A DNA stretch of 64,000 bases, taken from Commensalibacter intestini A911 (lineage in GTDB: Bacteria; Pseudomonadota; Alphaproteobacteria; Acetobacterales; Acetobacteraceae). The stretch spans positions 62,001 through 126,000 of the forward strand of contig NZ_AGFR01000010.1 in assembly GCF_000231445.1 (NCBI RefSeq), read 5' to 3'. The position numbers and the translations under genes were made by a program. This document shows, piece after piece, positions 1-9,048 of this stretch. The notes under the pieces were generated by a model. That model ran no database searches. It was not told the origin of the DNA and saw only the letters and a list, made by a program, of their open reading frames with translations. How positions within the stretch are numbered: the first letter of the stretch is position 1; each line of letters begins with the position of its first letter.

Positions 1-1
1 G

Positions 2-490
2 AATGATTGTTCTTTATTAGGTAGTGAAGTGTTCACTCGAGGTTTTTACGAAAATCATACGGAAATTGATTCCTCTGGCGTTTTATTAGATATTTCTCGT
101 TTTATGAATGCTTATGTCAGTGTTGCGCGTAGGAAGTCTAAAAAGAAATCTTGGCGTATTCGTTCTTTTAATTTTTGGACGGTTCGTGATGCTTTGTCAC
201 GCTTAAAACGTCTATTGGGACAAAGTAAAGTGCCAGGTTGGCACGTGTTGGATGCTTTTTTGCCAAGTTATGAAGCTTTACAAGAGGCAGATATGACACC
301 AGAGACGATCTCTCGTAAATTAAAAGCCGCATGGAGTGGCACTTTGTTGGCAGGGTTAGAATTAGCAAAAGATGGACAAATACAGTTAAATCAAAAAGAG
401 CAGTTTGGTCGTATTCAGTTAAGAAAAACCGACGGAAATATGATGTCGGAACAAGAGGGAACAGATGAGCTTAATTCCAGCACAGTATAA
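2..490 (+). CDS. scpA: Segregation and condensation protein A, C-terminal part
   Basis: ScpA is the kleisin subunit that bridges the SMC ATPase and ScpB in the bacterial condensin complex. Only the C-terminal part is in the window. The reading frame is open from base 2, so the gene begins upstream, and the GTG at 29 is internal rather than a true start. The visible segment has the ScpA C-terminal winged-helix region (TWSG-like text AAWSGTLLAGLELAKDGQI near the end). The gene overlaps scpB by 26 bases, which suggests translational coupling. The family assignment rests mainly on the pairing with scpB and this C-terminal pattern. Confidence is high for the family; the true start is not visible. 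Confidence 0.85.
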   Translation, partial: NDCSLLGSEVFTRGFYENHTEIDSSGVLLDISRFMNAYVSVARRKSKKKSWRIRSFNFWTVRDALSRLKRLLGQSKVPGWHVLDAFLPSYEALQEADMTPETISRKLKAAWSGTLLAGLELAKDGQIQLNQKEQFGRIQLRKTDGNMMSEQEGTDELNSSTV

Positions 491-1037
491 AGCAATTCTT
501 GAGGCCTTTATTTTTTCTCAGGAAAATCCTGTGCCTGAAAAATTAATGATCGAGCTATTGGTTAAAAATAATGTTCCTTCAGAGAATATGACGGCATTGT
601 CGAATGAATTGCAGTTAGTGTTAGAGCAGTTACAGCAAGATTATGTCAATAAAGGGATTCGGTTATGTCGAATTGCTGGTGGATGGCAATTTCGTACAGC
701 TGAAGAATTCGCGCCGTATTTAGTGAAGGTGATTAATAAACCTAAACGATTATCTCGTGCAGCGATGGAGACTTTGGCGATTGTGGCATATCATCAACCT
801 TGCACGCGTGCGGATATAGAGCGTATTCGTGGGGTCAGTTTGGGACAAAATGTGCTGGATAGCTTGTTGGAAAGTATTTTGATTAAACCTTGTGGGCATA
901 AACAAGTTCCTGGTCGTCCGATATTATGGGGAACTACTCAAGAGTTTTTAGGCTATTTAGGATTGAATGAATTACGAGATTTACCAAAGCAAGAAGAGCT
1001 ATTTGCAGATATTCCGTATCAAACTTCGCAAGAATAA
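465..1037 (+). CDS. scpB: Segregation and condensation protein B
   Basis: ScpB forms a dimer of winged-helix domains that binds the ScpA kleisin and supports the Smc condensin complex in chromosome compaction and segregation. The 190-residue protein has the typical ScpB signature text LSRAAMETLAIVAYHQP followed by TRADIERIRGV around residues 95-125, and GRPILWGTTQEFLGYLGL near residues 150-165. The ATG at 465 lies inside the end of scpA, as is usual for this pair. A run of about 100 bases separates it from tatB, with the same orientation, so one operon scpA-scpB-tatB-tatC-serS is likely. Confidence 0.93.
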   Translation: MSLIPAQYKAILEAFIFSQENPVPEKLMIELLVKNNVPSENMTALSNELQLVLEQLQQDYVNKGIRLCRIAGGWQFRTAEEFAPYLVKVINKPKRLSRAAMETLAIVAYHQPCTRADIERIRGVSLGQNVLDSLLESILIKPCGHKQVPGRPILWGTTQEFLGYLGLNELRDLPKQEELFADIPYQTSQE

Positions 1038-1139
1038 TTGAATTTATCTGGATTTTCTGGCTAGAACCCGTATAGAAAAAAATATAATATAAATGTTTTC
1101 TTGGTATGGCTTTGAGGAATTGGAGGGGCAAAAAAAGTA

Positions 1140-1700
1140 ATGTTTGGTTTTTCCTGGGCAGAGCTGTTTTTAATTGGCGTTGTCGCCATGGTATTTATTG
1201 GCCCCAAAGACTTTCCCAAAGTATTAAAATGGTTGTCTGGCATTGTTAAAAAATGTCGTCAGATGGCCAGTGAATTTCACAGCCAAGTGGATGAAGTGAT
1301 GAAAGATCCTGATTTAAAAGAGGCAAAGGATCAGTTGTTAAAATTGCGTAGTATGAATGTCAAAGGGGCAATTTTAAACGCAATTGATCGTGATGGATCT
1401 TTGCAAAATACGTTACGAGATTCTCCTTTGTCGGATACGGCGATCAGTTCTCCATCCTCTCATTATTCCGAAATTGCTGAAGGGGATATTAAACCTGTTC
1501 CAGGAATGATTGATGTGGCCGAGGGGGACTGGCATAAAGAAGACGAAGTCGATTATGATGCTTTGGAAGCAAAAGATCCGGCACCGATTTTCTTTCCGCC
1601 TCATATTGCCCAAAGAGTGCAAGTCAGGCGAGCTGCCCCGCCATCGCCTGCGATGATCCCACCGCATATTTCCAAATATAAAGAACAGAGATGGTCATGA
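1140..1700 (+). CDS. tatB: Sec-independent translocase protein TatB
   Basis: TatB works with TatC as the receptor for twin-arginine signal peptides of folded proteins at the inner membrane. The protein starts with a single membrane helix (residues about 1-20), a conserved FIGPKDFP hinge and then an amphipathic helix, followed by an acidic and proline-rich tail. Its length of 186 residues and the tail fit TatB rather than the shorter TatA. A purine-rich ribosome site (GGAGGGG) lies before the ATG. The end overlaps the tatC start. No tatA gene is present between scpB and tatB or downstream of tatC, so TatA must be encoded elsewhere or this protein serves both roles. Confidence 0.92.
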   Translation: MFGFSWAELFLIGVVAMVFIGPKDFPKVLKWLSGIVKKCRQMASEFHSQVDEVMKDPDLKEAKDQLLKLRSMNVKGAILNAIDRDGSLQNTLRDSPLSDTAISSPSSHYSEIAEGDIKPVPGMIDVAEGDWHKEDEVDYDALEAKDPAPIFFPPHIAQRVQVRRAAPPSPAMIPPHISKYKEQRWS

Positions 1701-2491
1701 GCGAGCAAGCCGAGACAGAAGCAGAAGATTTAAACGATAAAGCCATGCCATTGATGGATCACTTTGTTGAATTGCGTCGTCGTTTAATATGGTGTGTAGT
1801 CACTTTGGTAGTGACTTTTGGTATATGCTATCATTTCTCGCAGCAAATTTATTTGTTTTTGGCACACCCTTTAGAAACCGCAATGAAAGCCGATGGTCAG
1901 CAGCCTCAAATGATTTATACGGCGTTGTATGAGGCGTTTTTTACAAATATTAAAGTTTCATTTTTTGGGGCAACTTTTTTGTCATTTCCAATGATTGCAA
2001 CACAGGCTTGGATTTATATTGCGCCAGGTCTTTATAAAAATGAAAAGAAAATTTTTGCACCGTTTTTAATTGCTACACCTTTTTTGTTTTTGCTAGGGGC
2101 TTCTTTGGCATATTTCTTTGTTTTTCCAATGGCTTGGAAGTTTTTCTTATCTTTCCAAGTCGGTGGGCCAGGGAATAATATGCATATCGAGTTACAAGCC
2201 AAAGTCTCTGAATATCTTAGTTTAGTTACGCGTTTGATTTTAGCATTTGGCATTGCATTCGAATTACCTGTATTATTAACGTTGATGGCAAAAATTGGTT
2301 TTGTCACTGCAAAAAAATTAAAGAGATTTAGACGATATGCGTATGTAATTGCATTTATTATTGCGGCGATTTTAACACCGCCAGATGTGATTACTCAAAC
2401 ATCATTGGCTATTCCGTTGATACTTTTATATGAGATTTCTATTTTTTCCGCTCGTTTAGTAGAGCCAAAATTATCTGAGGAGGATGAATAA
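1691..2491 (+). CDS. tatC: Sec-independent translocase protein TatC
   Basis: TatC is the six-helix core of the twin-arginine translocase and recognises the signal peptide. The 266-residue protein begins with the family hallmark [11 protein letters not shown] near residues 19-29, has several hydrophobic segments, and ends with [22 protein letters not shown], the conserved final two helices. The chosen ATG overlaps the last codons of tatB; a second ATG follows two codons later. Translational coupling with tatB is likely. serS begins two bases after the stop codon, so the two are probably on one transcript. Confidence 0.95.
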   Translation: MVMSEQAETEAEDLNDKAMPLMDHFVELRRRLIWCVVTLVVTFGICYHFSQQIYLFLAHPLETAMKADGQQPQMIYTALYEAFFTNIKVSFFGATFLSFPMIATQAWIYIAPGLYKNEKKIFAPFLIATPFLFLLGASLAYFFVFPMAWKFFLSFQVGGPGNNMHIELQAKVSEYLSLVTRLILAFGIAFELPVLLTLMAKIGFVTAKKLKRFRRYAYVIAFIIAAILTPPDVITQTSLAIPLILLYEISIFSARLVEPKLSEEDE

Positions 2492-2493
2492 TA

Positions 2494-3774
2494 ATGCATG
2501 ATTTTCGTGCGCTGCGCGCTGACCCACAAGCTTTTGACAATGACTTAGCACGTCGAGGGTTACCTCCTGTCAGTGAGACTTTGGTTAAATATGACGAAGA
2601 ACGTCGTACTTTGTTAAACGAGCTTCATACCAAACAAGCCGATCGTAATAATTTATCTAAGCAAATTGGACAATTAAAACGCGATAAACAAGATAGTGCG
2701 GAATTAGAAGCTCAAGCAATTGCGTTGCGTACAGAGTTAGAAACGATTCAATCTAAAGCAGATGCATTAGACGCAAAAATTTTTGAAATCTTAGCAAGCT
2801 TGCCTAATCGTTTGGCAGAGGAAGTTCCTGTTGGTGCAGATGAAAATGATAATATTGTCATTCATCAATGGGGAGAACCTAAGGATTTAGGATTTACGCC
2901 TTTACAGCATTTTGACCTTGGCGAAAAACTAGGGATGATGGATTTTACCCTTGCGTCTAAATTAGCAGGGGCTCGGTTTAGTATTTTAAAAGGGCCATTG
3001 GCACGCCTAGATCGTGCGTTAAGTCAGTTTATGTTGGATTTACACACGGGTGAGCATGGCTATGAAGAGCATATTGTTCCTTTGTTAGTCAATGAACAAA
3101 CGATGTATAATACCGACAAGTTGCCTAAATTTGGAGATCAGTCTTTTTGTACGAAGGATGAGCGTTGGTTAATTCCAACGGCGGAAGTTCCTTTGACAGG
3201 GATGCAAGCGGATGAGTTGATTTCTGTGGAAGAGCTTCCCATTCGTAGAACAGCTGTTTCTGCGTGTTTCAGAAGTGAGGCAGGGGCTGCGGGTAAAGAT
3301 ACTCGTGGGTTAATTCGTCAGCATCAGTTTTACAAAGTGGAAATGGTGAGTATTACAGCACCAGAGGAAAGTGAAGCTGAACATGAACGCATGACAAGAT
3401 GTGCGGAAACTGTGTTGGAAAGATTGGGCTTGCCTTATCGTCGTATTTTGTTGTGTTCTGGGGATACAGGATTTGGTGCAGCAAAAACTTGGGATTTAGA
3501 AGTCTGGTTGCCAGGTCAACAAGCATGGCGTGAGATTTCTTCTTGTTCGAATACCAAAGCATTTCAAGCGCGTCGTATGAATGCGCGTTTCCGTCCAAAA
3601 GCCGAGGAAGGTAAAAAGGTCTCCCCTGAATTTGTGCATACGTTAAATGGTTCTGGCGTTGCAGTGGGGCGTGCGTTGGTTGCAGTGATGGAAAATTACC
3701 AAAACGCAGATGGCAGCATTACCGTGCCAGAAGTTTTGCGTCCATATATGGGTGGCATTGAGAAAATCGGTTAA
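2494..3774 (+). CDS. serS: Serine--tRNA ligase
   Basis: Seryl-tRNA synthetase charges tRNA-Ser (and tRNA-Sec where present) in the cytoplasm. The 426-residue protein has the N-terminal coiled-coil arm (residues about 28-100, rich in E, K and Q) and the class II core: motif 2 around [21 protein letters not shown] and motif 3 ending in [13 protein letters not shown] with the final [12 protein letters not shown]. An AGGAGG-like site precedes the ATG. A second, degraded copy of the last 171 bases of this gene lies at 4969-5136, beyond an acyltransferase gene. The intact serS has no obvious terminator of its own; the presumed original terminator sits after the second copy. Confidence 0.97.
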   Translation: MHDFRALRADPQAFDNDLARRGLPPVSETLVKYDEERRTLLNELHTKQADRNNLSKQIGQLKRDKQDSAELEAQAIALRTELETIQSKADALDAKIFEILASLPNRLAEEVPVGADENDNIVIHQWGEPKDLGFTPLQHFDLGEKLGMMDFTLASKLAGARFSILKGPLARLDRALSQFMLDLHTGEHGYEEHIVPLLVNEQTMYNTDKLPKFGDQSFCTKDERWLIPTAEVPLTGMQADELISVEELPIRRTAVSACFRSEAGAAGKDTRGLIRQHQFYKVEMVSITAPEESEAEHERMTRCAETVLERLGLPYRRILLCSGDTGFGAAKTWDLEVWLPGQQAWREISSCSNTKAFQARRMNARFRPKAEEGKKVSPEFVHTLNGSGVAVGRALVAVMENYQNADGSITVPEVLRPYMGGIEKIG

Positions 3775-3808
3775 TTATGATTGATGTTGTGAATATGGAG
3801 AGATTAAA

Positions 3809-4948
3809 GTGTTATTTGGTCAAATACCAATGGTTTTTGAGATTGCGATATTCACAACAATTATTGTTAGTATTTTTAGTACAAAATATTTTTCTTTTTT
3901 GGATAAGGCTGAGCAAGGAAGGGAGTTAACAATTGATGGGTTGCGTGCTTTTTTAGCATTGGCTGTTATTTATCATCATATGGTTTTTAGTTATAATTTA
4001 TTTTATGGAAAAGGTTGGATAATCGATTATCCTGTTAATGCAAGATTGGGTAAAGTAGCGCTTTCGTTTTTCTTTATGATTTCTGCTTATATTCTTACAC
4101 AGAAAAATATACAAACAACCTGTGGTTTTATTAAATTTTATATTAATCGTTTTTTTAGAATAGCGCCAATGTTTTGGCTTTCAACATCAATATGTTTGGG
4201 GACTGCAATAATTTTTGGATCTCATATTGATTATTATTCTTTATTAGATAAACTATGTGTGTGGTACGATGCAGGTTTGTTTTTAACAGATCGTAAACCT
4301 GATATTAATAATTTTGATAAAACTTATTTTATAAATGCAGGCGTGATGTGGTCATTATCATGGGAGTGGTTGTTATATTTCTCTTTACCGATTTTGATAG
4401 TTTTGCGTCATAAAATAAATAGCTTTATTATATCTCAGTTTTTAAATTTTATCGCTGTTTATTGTATCAGTTATTTGTCTTATACATGGGCAGTTTTTAT
4501 TTTATGTTTTTCTTTAGGAATGACAGCAAGAGATATAAAGCCTTTTATTAAAATTCCAAAGACAGCGAATAACATAATTATTTTATTATGTTTATGTATT
4601 ATATTCTTACGAAAAACAGGGCCTTTCGATATTTCAACTATAGTAATAGAATTTATACTGTTTGTTTGTATATGCCAAGGTGGTGATTTTTTTGGAATTT
4701 TACGTAGTAAAGGTGCTGTTAGGTTAGGTGAGGTCAGCTATAGTATTTACTTATTACATGGTATTGTATTGTTTTATATGAATAAAATACTAGTTCACTG
4801 GAATCTTTCTAAAATTGAATATGGATTAACTGCATTATTATGCATTATTTTAGTTTGTTTATCTTCGTGCTTTACTTTTGTTTTGATTGAAAGCAAAGGG
4901 ATAATGTTAGGCAGGCATATTTATAAAAAATGTGTTATAGAGTTATGA
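3809..4948 (+). CDS. Acyltransferase family 3 membrane protein (OafA/YrhL-like)
   Basis: Family 3 acyltransferases are multi-helix inner membrane proteins that O-acylate sugars of lipopolysaccharide, capsule, peptidoglycan or other glycans. The 379-residue protein shows the family start LTIDGLRAFLALAVIYHH at about residues 38-55, where R and HH are the usual catalytic region, a later INRFFRIAPMFWLS segment, and about ten hydrophobic segments. The GTG at 3809 follows a GGAGAG site. The gene is visibly richer in A and T than serS and is bounded by serS and by a duplicated serS tail, which points to acquisition. The acyl group and acceptor cannot be told from the sequence. Confidence 0.85.
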   Translation: MLFGQIPMVFEIAIFTTIIVSIFSTKYFSFLDKAEQGRELTIDGLRAFLALAVIYHHMVFSYNLFYGKGWIIDYPVNARLGKVALSFFFMISAYILTQKNIQTTCGFIKFYINRFFRIAPMFWLSTSICLGTAIIFGSHIDYYSLLDKLCVWYDAGLFLTDRKPDINNFDKTYFINAGVMWSLSWEWLLYFSLPILIVLRHKINSFIISQFLNFIAVYCISYLSYTWAVFILCFSLGMTARDIKPFIKIPKTANNIIILLCLCIIFLRKTGPFDISTIVIEFILFVCICQGGDFFGILRSKGAVRLGEVSYSIYLLHGIVLFYMNKILVHWNLSKIEYGLTALLCIILVCLSSCFTFVLIESKGIMLGRHIYKKCVIEL

Positions 4949-4968
4949 ACAACTAGTATTTTTTAGTA

Positions 4969-5136
<168 letters not shown>

Positions 5137-5141
5137 AATTT

Positions 5142-5194
5142 AAAAAAAGCTCCCGTTACCTGTTGTGTGATGACAGAAGTAAGGGGAGTTTTTT
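5142..5194 (+). terminator. Rho-independent terminator after the serS tail copy
   Basis: A stem formed by GCTCCCGTTAC (5149-5159) and GTAAGGGGAG (5179-5188), with one bulged base, is followed by six T residues. It lies just after the duplicated serS tail and probably was the serS operon terminator before the acyltransferase segment was inserted. Confidence 0.75.
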
Positions 5195-5223
5195 ACTATC
5201 AATTGACAAATATGATAATTGAA

Positions 5224-5796
5224 TTATTTTTTTGTAATTACTTTTTTAGCTTTTAATACAAAGGATTTTGGTTCAAATTTACCATTTTTATAAGAACCAA
5301 TGGGTTCTTGTGATCCTTGTAGGTGAATAGGTGTTGATAGTGCGACGTGAAAGATGACCTGTTTACTAGAAGATTTTTTAAATATTTCTTTCATGACTGT
5401 TTTAGAAAATTCTCTTTTGATCGTCTGTGTTCCATGAGCAGGAAGTAATGTTAATTTTTTAAGTAAATAAGGGTTCATCAAACCAGCAAGTGAGTAACTT
5501 CCTGAAATACCTTCATTAGTTTTTATATCTTTAAAATAAGAAGACATTGAAATAGCATCTATTGCTATTAAAGAAATTTCTAAGTTTTGGTTGGTATTGT
5601 TGGTGATGATGAGGTTTGAGGAAAAGTTTTTCCCAGAATAAATACATTGGGGATTATTGGGACATTTAATCGATAAGCTGAGTATATTCTTGTCTTTTTC
5701 GGTGATACTTTGTGCGTTGCTTGTGTAGAATGAAAAGAGAGAGATAGCAAATAATAATTTGATAATTACTTGATTTTTTTTTAATAATAATTTCAT
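5224..5796 (-). CDS. Exported protein of unknown function
   Basis: I do not recognise the family. The 190-residue protein begins with a clear signal peptide (two basic stretches, a hydrophobic core of about 12 residues, then SNAQS as a plausible cleavage site near residue 29). The mature part has a Cys pair (KCPNNPQC), and runs such as LIITNNTNQNLEISLIAID that look like beta strands of an Ig-like fold. It ends with a basic tail. It lies 52 bases after the stop of the protease-like gene on the same strand and may be the third gene of that operon. A periplasmic partner or immunity protein for the protease is one possibility, but this is only inference. Confidence 0.65.
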   Translation of the reverse strand: MKLLLKKNQVIIKLLFAISLFSFYTSNAQSITEKDKNILSLSIKCPNNPQCIYSGKNFSSNLIITNNTNQNLEISLIAIDAISMSSYFKDIKTNEGISGSYSLAGLMNPYLLKKLTLLPAHGTQTIKREFSKTVMKEIFKKSSSKQVIFHVALSTPIHLQGSQEPIGSYKNGKFEPKSFVLKAKKVITKK

Positions 5797-5848
5797 AACT
5801 CTTATTTTCCTTTGAATATGATATCACATTGATAACGTTTATTATTAA

Positions 5849-6739
5849 TTATTTTTTTGCAGCTATTCCTATATTCCATCCTTGTTGTTTGATAATTTTA
5901 TAACTGTTAAAAGCATTCATTATATCTGCGTCTGGGGCATCTTTATCTCTACCTTGACTATTTTTAAGAGCCACAAATCTCGTGTCATCAAGTTTACCAT
6001 TAGGTTGATAATACTGTACAATAGAATTTGTTTTTTCATCATAACCATAATGGTCAGGTATTCCAAGAGCATGGGCAAATTCATGAGCATATGTATAAAG
6101 CACATTAAACCCTCTATCTTTATCAGTTTCTAGAATGAAAGTTTTTCCTGCTTCCAAATGTGGTCTCTTAACTGCCCCACTTTGAGGAACTATTTTATAA
6201 AGTTTTATTTTATGGGGATTTTTTTCTCCATTTGCAATTTTCTCTCCTTTATAGGCAAATTGAATATCAAATTCGATAGGTAATATAATAGGATTACAAC
6301 ATGTGATGCTCGTATCTGTTACTTTTAAAGCAAAATTGCCATTCCATATATTTTTAATTTGCAAAATTAATTGTTTTATACCTTCTATTTCTTGATTTGT
6401 AATACCTTTTTCTACTGTGGATAATTCAAAAGTCATTTTTATTATGACATTTCTTTTACTTTTTAATGGAATGAGCATTCTATAATGAGCAGTCCATGCA
6501 TTATTGTCAGCTTCTGCGTAGCTGAATTTGCCATTTTCTAAATATTTTTTATAAATATCATGTGTGCTCAAACGGACTTCTTTATCATAATCTTTTAAAT
6601 CTGGATCATTTATTGACCAGCAACATTCTGCAGAAAATTTACTACGCTCTTGTTGCCATTGTTGTAGTGCATTGGGGTCTTTATTGTTCTCTGTTCTACA
6701 AAATTTGCTGAGATCTTTGCATTGTTGCCACTTCTCCAT
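5849..6739 (-). CDS. Metzincin-like zinc metalloprotease
   Basis: The 296-residue protein carries HEFAHALGIPDH at residues 219-230, which matches the extended zinc-binding pattern HExxHxxGxxDH, and DADIMNAF near residue 274, which fits the Met-turn of metzincins. E220 would be the catalytic base, with H219 and H223 as zinc ligands and D229 or H230 as the third. There is no signal peptide; the N-terminal half is rich in Cys, Trp and Lys and shows no family I know. The gene starts 11 bases after the stop of the phage-neck-like gene and is probably co-transcribed with it. Protease fold confidence is good; substrate and export route are unknown. Confidence 0.75.
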   Translation of the reverse strand: MEKWQQCKDLSKFCRTENNKDPNALQQWQQERSKFSAECCWSINDPDLKDYDKEVRLSTHDIYKKYLENGKFSYAEADNNAWTAHYRMLIPLKSKRNVIIKMTFELSTVEKGITNQEIEGIKQLILQIKNIWNGNFALKVTDTSITCCNPIILPIEFDIQFAYKGEKIANGEKNPHKIKLYKIVPQSGAVKRPHLEAGKTFILETDKDRGFNVLYTYAHEFAHALGIPDHYGYDEKTNSIVQYYQPNGKLDDTRFVALKNSQGRDKDAPDADIMNAFNSYKIIKQQGWNIGIAAKK

Positions 6740-6750
6740 AATTAAACGTT

Positions 6751-7341
6751 TTAACCTTCATCTGCTATATTCATATCCATGATAATCTCTTTACCGCTAT
6801 CTGTACAAACACCAAACTCTGGGTGATATTCAAAATAACTGGTTACAGAGCATGAATCGTCATATTGGTCTTCGGCATTGATAGAGAATTTTTCTACTTT
6901 CACATCATCACTATAAAGTGGAAAGAAAATATCGCTATATTGTTCAAACTGCTCACTGGCCCAACTATCGTTAAATCGAACCGCAAAAGACTTAGCCATT
7001 TGTAAGGCTGCGATATTGCCAGTGCCGACAAATGACATATGCATCGTAATTTCTGAACGAGCCCATAGGATTTTATGCTTGTCTGTATAACGGGTTTCTG
7101 TCGTTGAGATTTGATTTTCATCAATAATTTGTAATACAACATAAGGGGGCTTTGGTGTTGCCACTCGATTATTAAAGCCTTTAACAATCTTTAATTTTGC
7201 TCCTTTAATTGGAATGGCTTTTTGGATAAATTTTCCGACGATGTTATACATCTCTTTATAGCTTAAATTTTTAAGCTCTGGGAATTCTCCCTCTTCAGGA
7301 GCTGTGGCTGTTACTTGGGCAGGAGTTTTCTTTTGGCGCAT
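6751..7341 (-). CDS. Phage neck terminator-like (LIC_12616/gp12-like) protein
   Basis: The 196-residue protein resembles the family of small phage neck or tail-completion proteins (gp12-like, LIC_12616-like): an N-terminal helix LSYKEMYNIVGKFIQKAIP, a strand with PPYVVLQIID, then a segment with IAALQMAKSFAVRFND and a C-terminal strand pair. The assignment is from pattern memory and is moderate only. No capsid, tail tube, sheath or integrase gene is nearby, so if correct this is either a prophage relic or a domesticated virion protein. It is the first gene of an apparent operon with the metzincin-like protease. The exact start is the ATG at 7341, preceded by a GAAAGAGG site. Confidence 0.5.
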   Translation of the reverse strand: MRQKKTPAQVTATAPEEGEFPELKNLSYKEMYNIVGKFIQKAIPIKGAKLKIVKGFNNRVATPKPPYVVLQIIDENQISTTETRYTDKHKILWARSEITMHMSFVGTGNIAALQMAKSFAVRFNDSWASEQFEQYSDIFFPLYSDDVKVEKFSINAEDQYDDSCSVTSYFEYHPEFGVCTDSGKEIIMDMNIADEG

Positions 7342-7440
7342 TTGTGGCCTCTTTCATTTTAAAATAAAATTAGAATTTGAAATATAAACGCAGCTATGGC
7401 GTGAAGTTTTGGCTATTCTTTTGTGTGATGGATGCCAAAA

Positions 7441-7469
7441 TAAAAAAAGCACAGTCAATGCTGTGCTTT
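7441..7469 (-). terminator. Terminator of the DUF815-type ATPase gene
   Basis: A perfect nine-base stem AAAGCACAG (7446-7454) and CTGTGCTTT (7461-7469) with a six-base loop. On the minus strand it is followed by seven T residues. It lies about 85 bases after the minus-strand ATPase gene. Confidence 0.85.
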
Positions 7470-7553
7470 GGAGGGATTAGTGTCTAAAATACTAACCTAT
7501 TTATTATTATCTCAAATATGATCAATAAGTTCAATAGATAAAGTCATGTAATG

Positions 7554-8408
7554 CTATTTAGCCAACTTTGCGGTTAAATCTTCAATAAACTGCCAAGCAA
7601 CACGCCCATTACGAGACCCTCTTGTAATAGACCATTCATTCCCTTGCGCAATAAGCTCTTCATCAGAAAGGGGTAATTGACGTTCTTTGGCATAAGCACG
7701 AATGATTTTGTCGTAAAGTTCTTTGTCACAATTATGGAACCCAATCCATAGGCCAAAACGATCAGATAAAGAGACTTTTTCTTCGATGGCTTCTGATGGA
7801 TTAATTGCAGAAGAACTTTCATTTTCAATCATATCACGAGGCATTAAATGGCGGCGATTACTGGTGGCATAGAATAAAACATTTTTTGGACGCCCAGCGA
7901 TACCTCCGTCTAAGACGGATTTTAATGCTTTATAATCACGGTCTTCTTTTTCAAAAGATAAATCATCAGAGAAAATGACAAAGCGATGCGGTAATGGTTT
8001 TAAAAGCTGTAATAAAATAGGGAGCGAGTGAATATCATCGCGTGGAATTTCAATGATTTTAATCGGATTATGCTGATTTTCGATGGTTTTATTGACTTCT
8101 TGCAACACAGATTTCACCAAAGAAGACTTACCCATTCCTCTGGCGCCCCATAACATGACATTATTGGCAGGTAATCCTTTGGCAAAATATAAAGTATTTT
8201 CTAATAAAAGTTCTTTTTGATATTCTAATCCTTGCAGCAAGCTAAAATCAACATAAGCAATTTCATCGATTGGCGTTAATGTATTTTTCTGAGTTGTCCA
8301 AATAAATGCATTAGCCTGCTCAACATTATCAATATAAGGTTTGGGAGGGGATAATTGTTCTAAAGCCGTCGCAATACGTTCAAGAAGAGGGATAATATCC
8401 GTTGTCAT
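7554..8408 (-). CDS. ATP-binding protein of the DUF815 family
   Basis: A cytoplasmic AAA-like P-loop ATPase of 284 residues. The Walker A motif GARGMGKSS is at about residues 88-96 and the Walker B segment FVIFSDDLSFE follows near residue 143, with a sensor-like FYATSNRRHLMPRDM region. This layout and the text around LSDRFGLWIGFHNCDKELY are typical of the DUF815 proteins that alphaproteobacteria carry next to yajC, as here in divergent orientation. The cellular role is not established. The gene has its own terminator at 7441-7469. Start at 8408 is the ATG following the usual family N-terminus. Confidence 0.85.
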   Translation of the reverse strand: MTTDIIPLLERIATALEQLSPPKPYIDNVEQANAFIWTTQKNTLTPIDEIAYVDFSLLQGLEYQKELLLENTLYFAKGLPANNVMLWGARGMGKSSLVKSVLQEVNKTIENQHNPIKIIEIPRDDIHSLPILLQLLKPLPHRFVIFSDDLSFEKEDRDYKALKSVLDGGIAGRPKNVLFYATSNRRHLMPRDMIENESSSAINPSEAIEEKVSLSDRFGLWIGFHNCDKELYDKIIRAYAKERQLPLSDEELIAQGNEWSITRGSRNGRVAWQFIEDLTAKLAK

Positions 8409-8517
8409 TATTTTTCCAATAAATTTTAGTAGGCGTTTGACGCTATATGTAATATGAAATAAAGATCTTTGATATTGGATAATTATACATCGTGTGGATA
8501 GAATAGGAAATCAACTT

Positions 8518-9003
8518 ATGATGAATTTAATGGATATGCTCATTCCTGCGGCACATGCTCAGGCTGCTGGTGGTGCTGGTGGTGGAAATTTCTTGGTGAG
8601 TTTAGCACCGTTTATTGGTATCTTTTTTATTTTTTACTTTATGATTATTCGCCCACAGCAAAAAAAAGCAAAGCTACAACGTGAAAGTATGAAATCATTG
8701 CGTAGAGGTGATAAGATTTTAACAGCGGGTGGAATTATTGCGACTGTTGTTAAAAATCAAGAAGATTCTGATGAAATGGAAGTCGATCTTTCTAATGATG
8801 TTCGCGTAAAAATTCTACGTAGTACAGTGACAACTGTGTTGGAAAGCAAAGCAATGCAAGCGAATGAAGCGAATAAAAATAATAAAAAAGTAAAGCCTGC
8901 TGCGAAGAAAGAAAAAGAAGTTAAAGAAGAAAAAGTAGCTGAACCAATTAAAGAAATTGAGTTAGAGAAATCAGAAGTTACCGATAAAACTGAAGAGAAA
9001 TAG
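8518..9003 (+). CDS. yajC: Sec translocon accessory protein YajC
   Basis: YajC is a single-pass inner membrane protein that associates with SecDF and the SecYEG translocon. The protein has a short N-terminal stretch with a hydrophobic helix (LAPFIGIFFIFYFMIIRPQQKKAK, given here only in part: IRPQQKKAK) and then the conserved LRRGDKILTAGGIIATV region. The C-terminal 55 residues are a lysine and glutamate rich tail of low complexity. I prefer the ATG at 8518, eight bases after an AGGAAA site, over an upstream GTG at 8494. Usually yajC precedes secD and secF; here it is followed at once by a terminator and sodB. Confidence 0.92.
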   Translation: MMNLMDMLIPAAHAQAAGGAGGGNFLVSLAPFIGIFFIFYFMIIRPQQKKAKLQRESMKSLRRGDKILTAGGIIATVVKNQEDSDEMEVDLSNDVRVKILRSTVTTVLESKAMQANEANKNNKKVKPAAKKEKEVKEEKVAEPIKEIELEKSEVTDKTEEK

Positions 9004-9013
9004 GCCAAAGAAA

Positions 9014-9038
9014 AACCCGACTTAATGTCGGGTTTTTT
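9014..9038. terminator. Bidirectional terminator between yajC and sodB
   Basis: Stem AACCCGAC (9014-9021) and GTCGGGTT (9027-9034) with a five-base loop, followed by a T run on the plus strand and with an A run before it that gives a T run on the minus strand. It separates the converging yajC and sodB genes. Confidence 0.9.
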
Positions 9039-9048
9039 ATTGTATCAA

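Noticed and set aside
1413-1667. An 84-residue minus-strand frame inside tatB
   Set aside because: It is antisense to the tatB tail, lacks a ribosome site and shows no domain.
5224-7341. A complete prophage
   Set aside because: Only one possibly phage-derived gene is present; no capsid, terminase, portal, tail or integrase genes are seen on either side.
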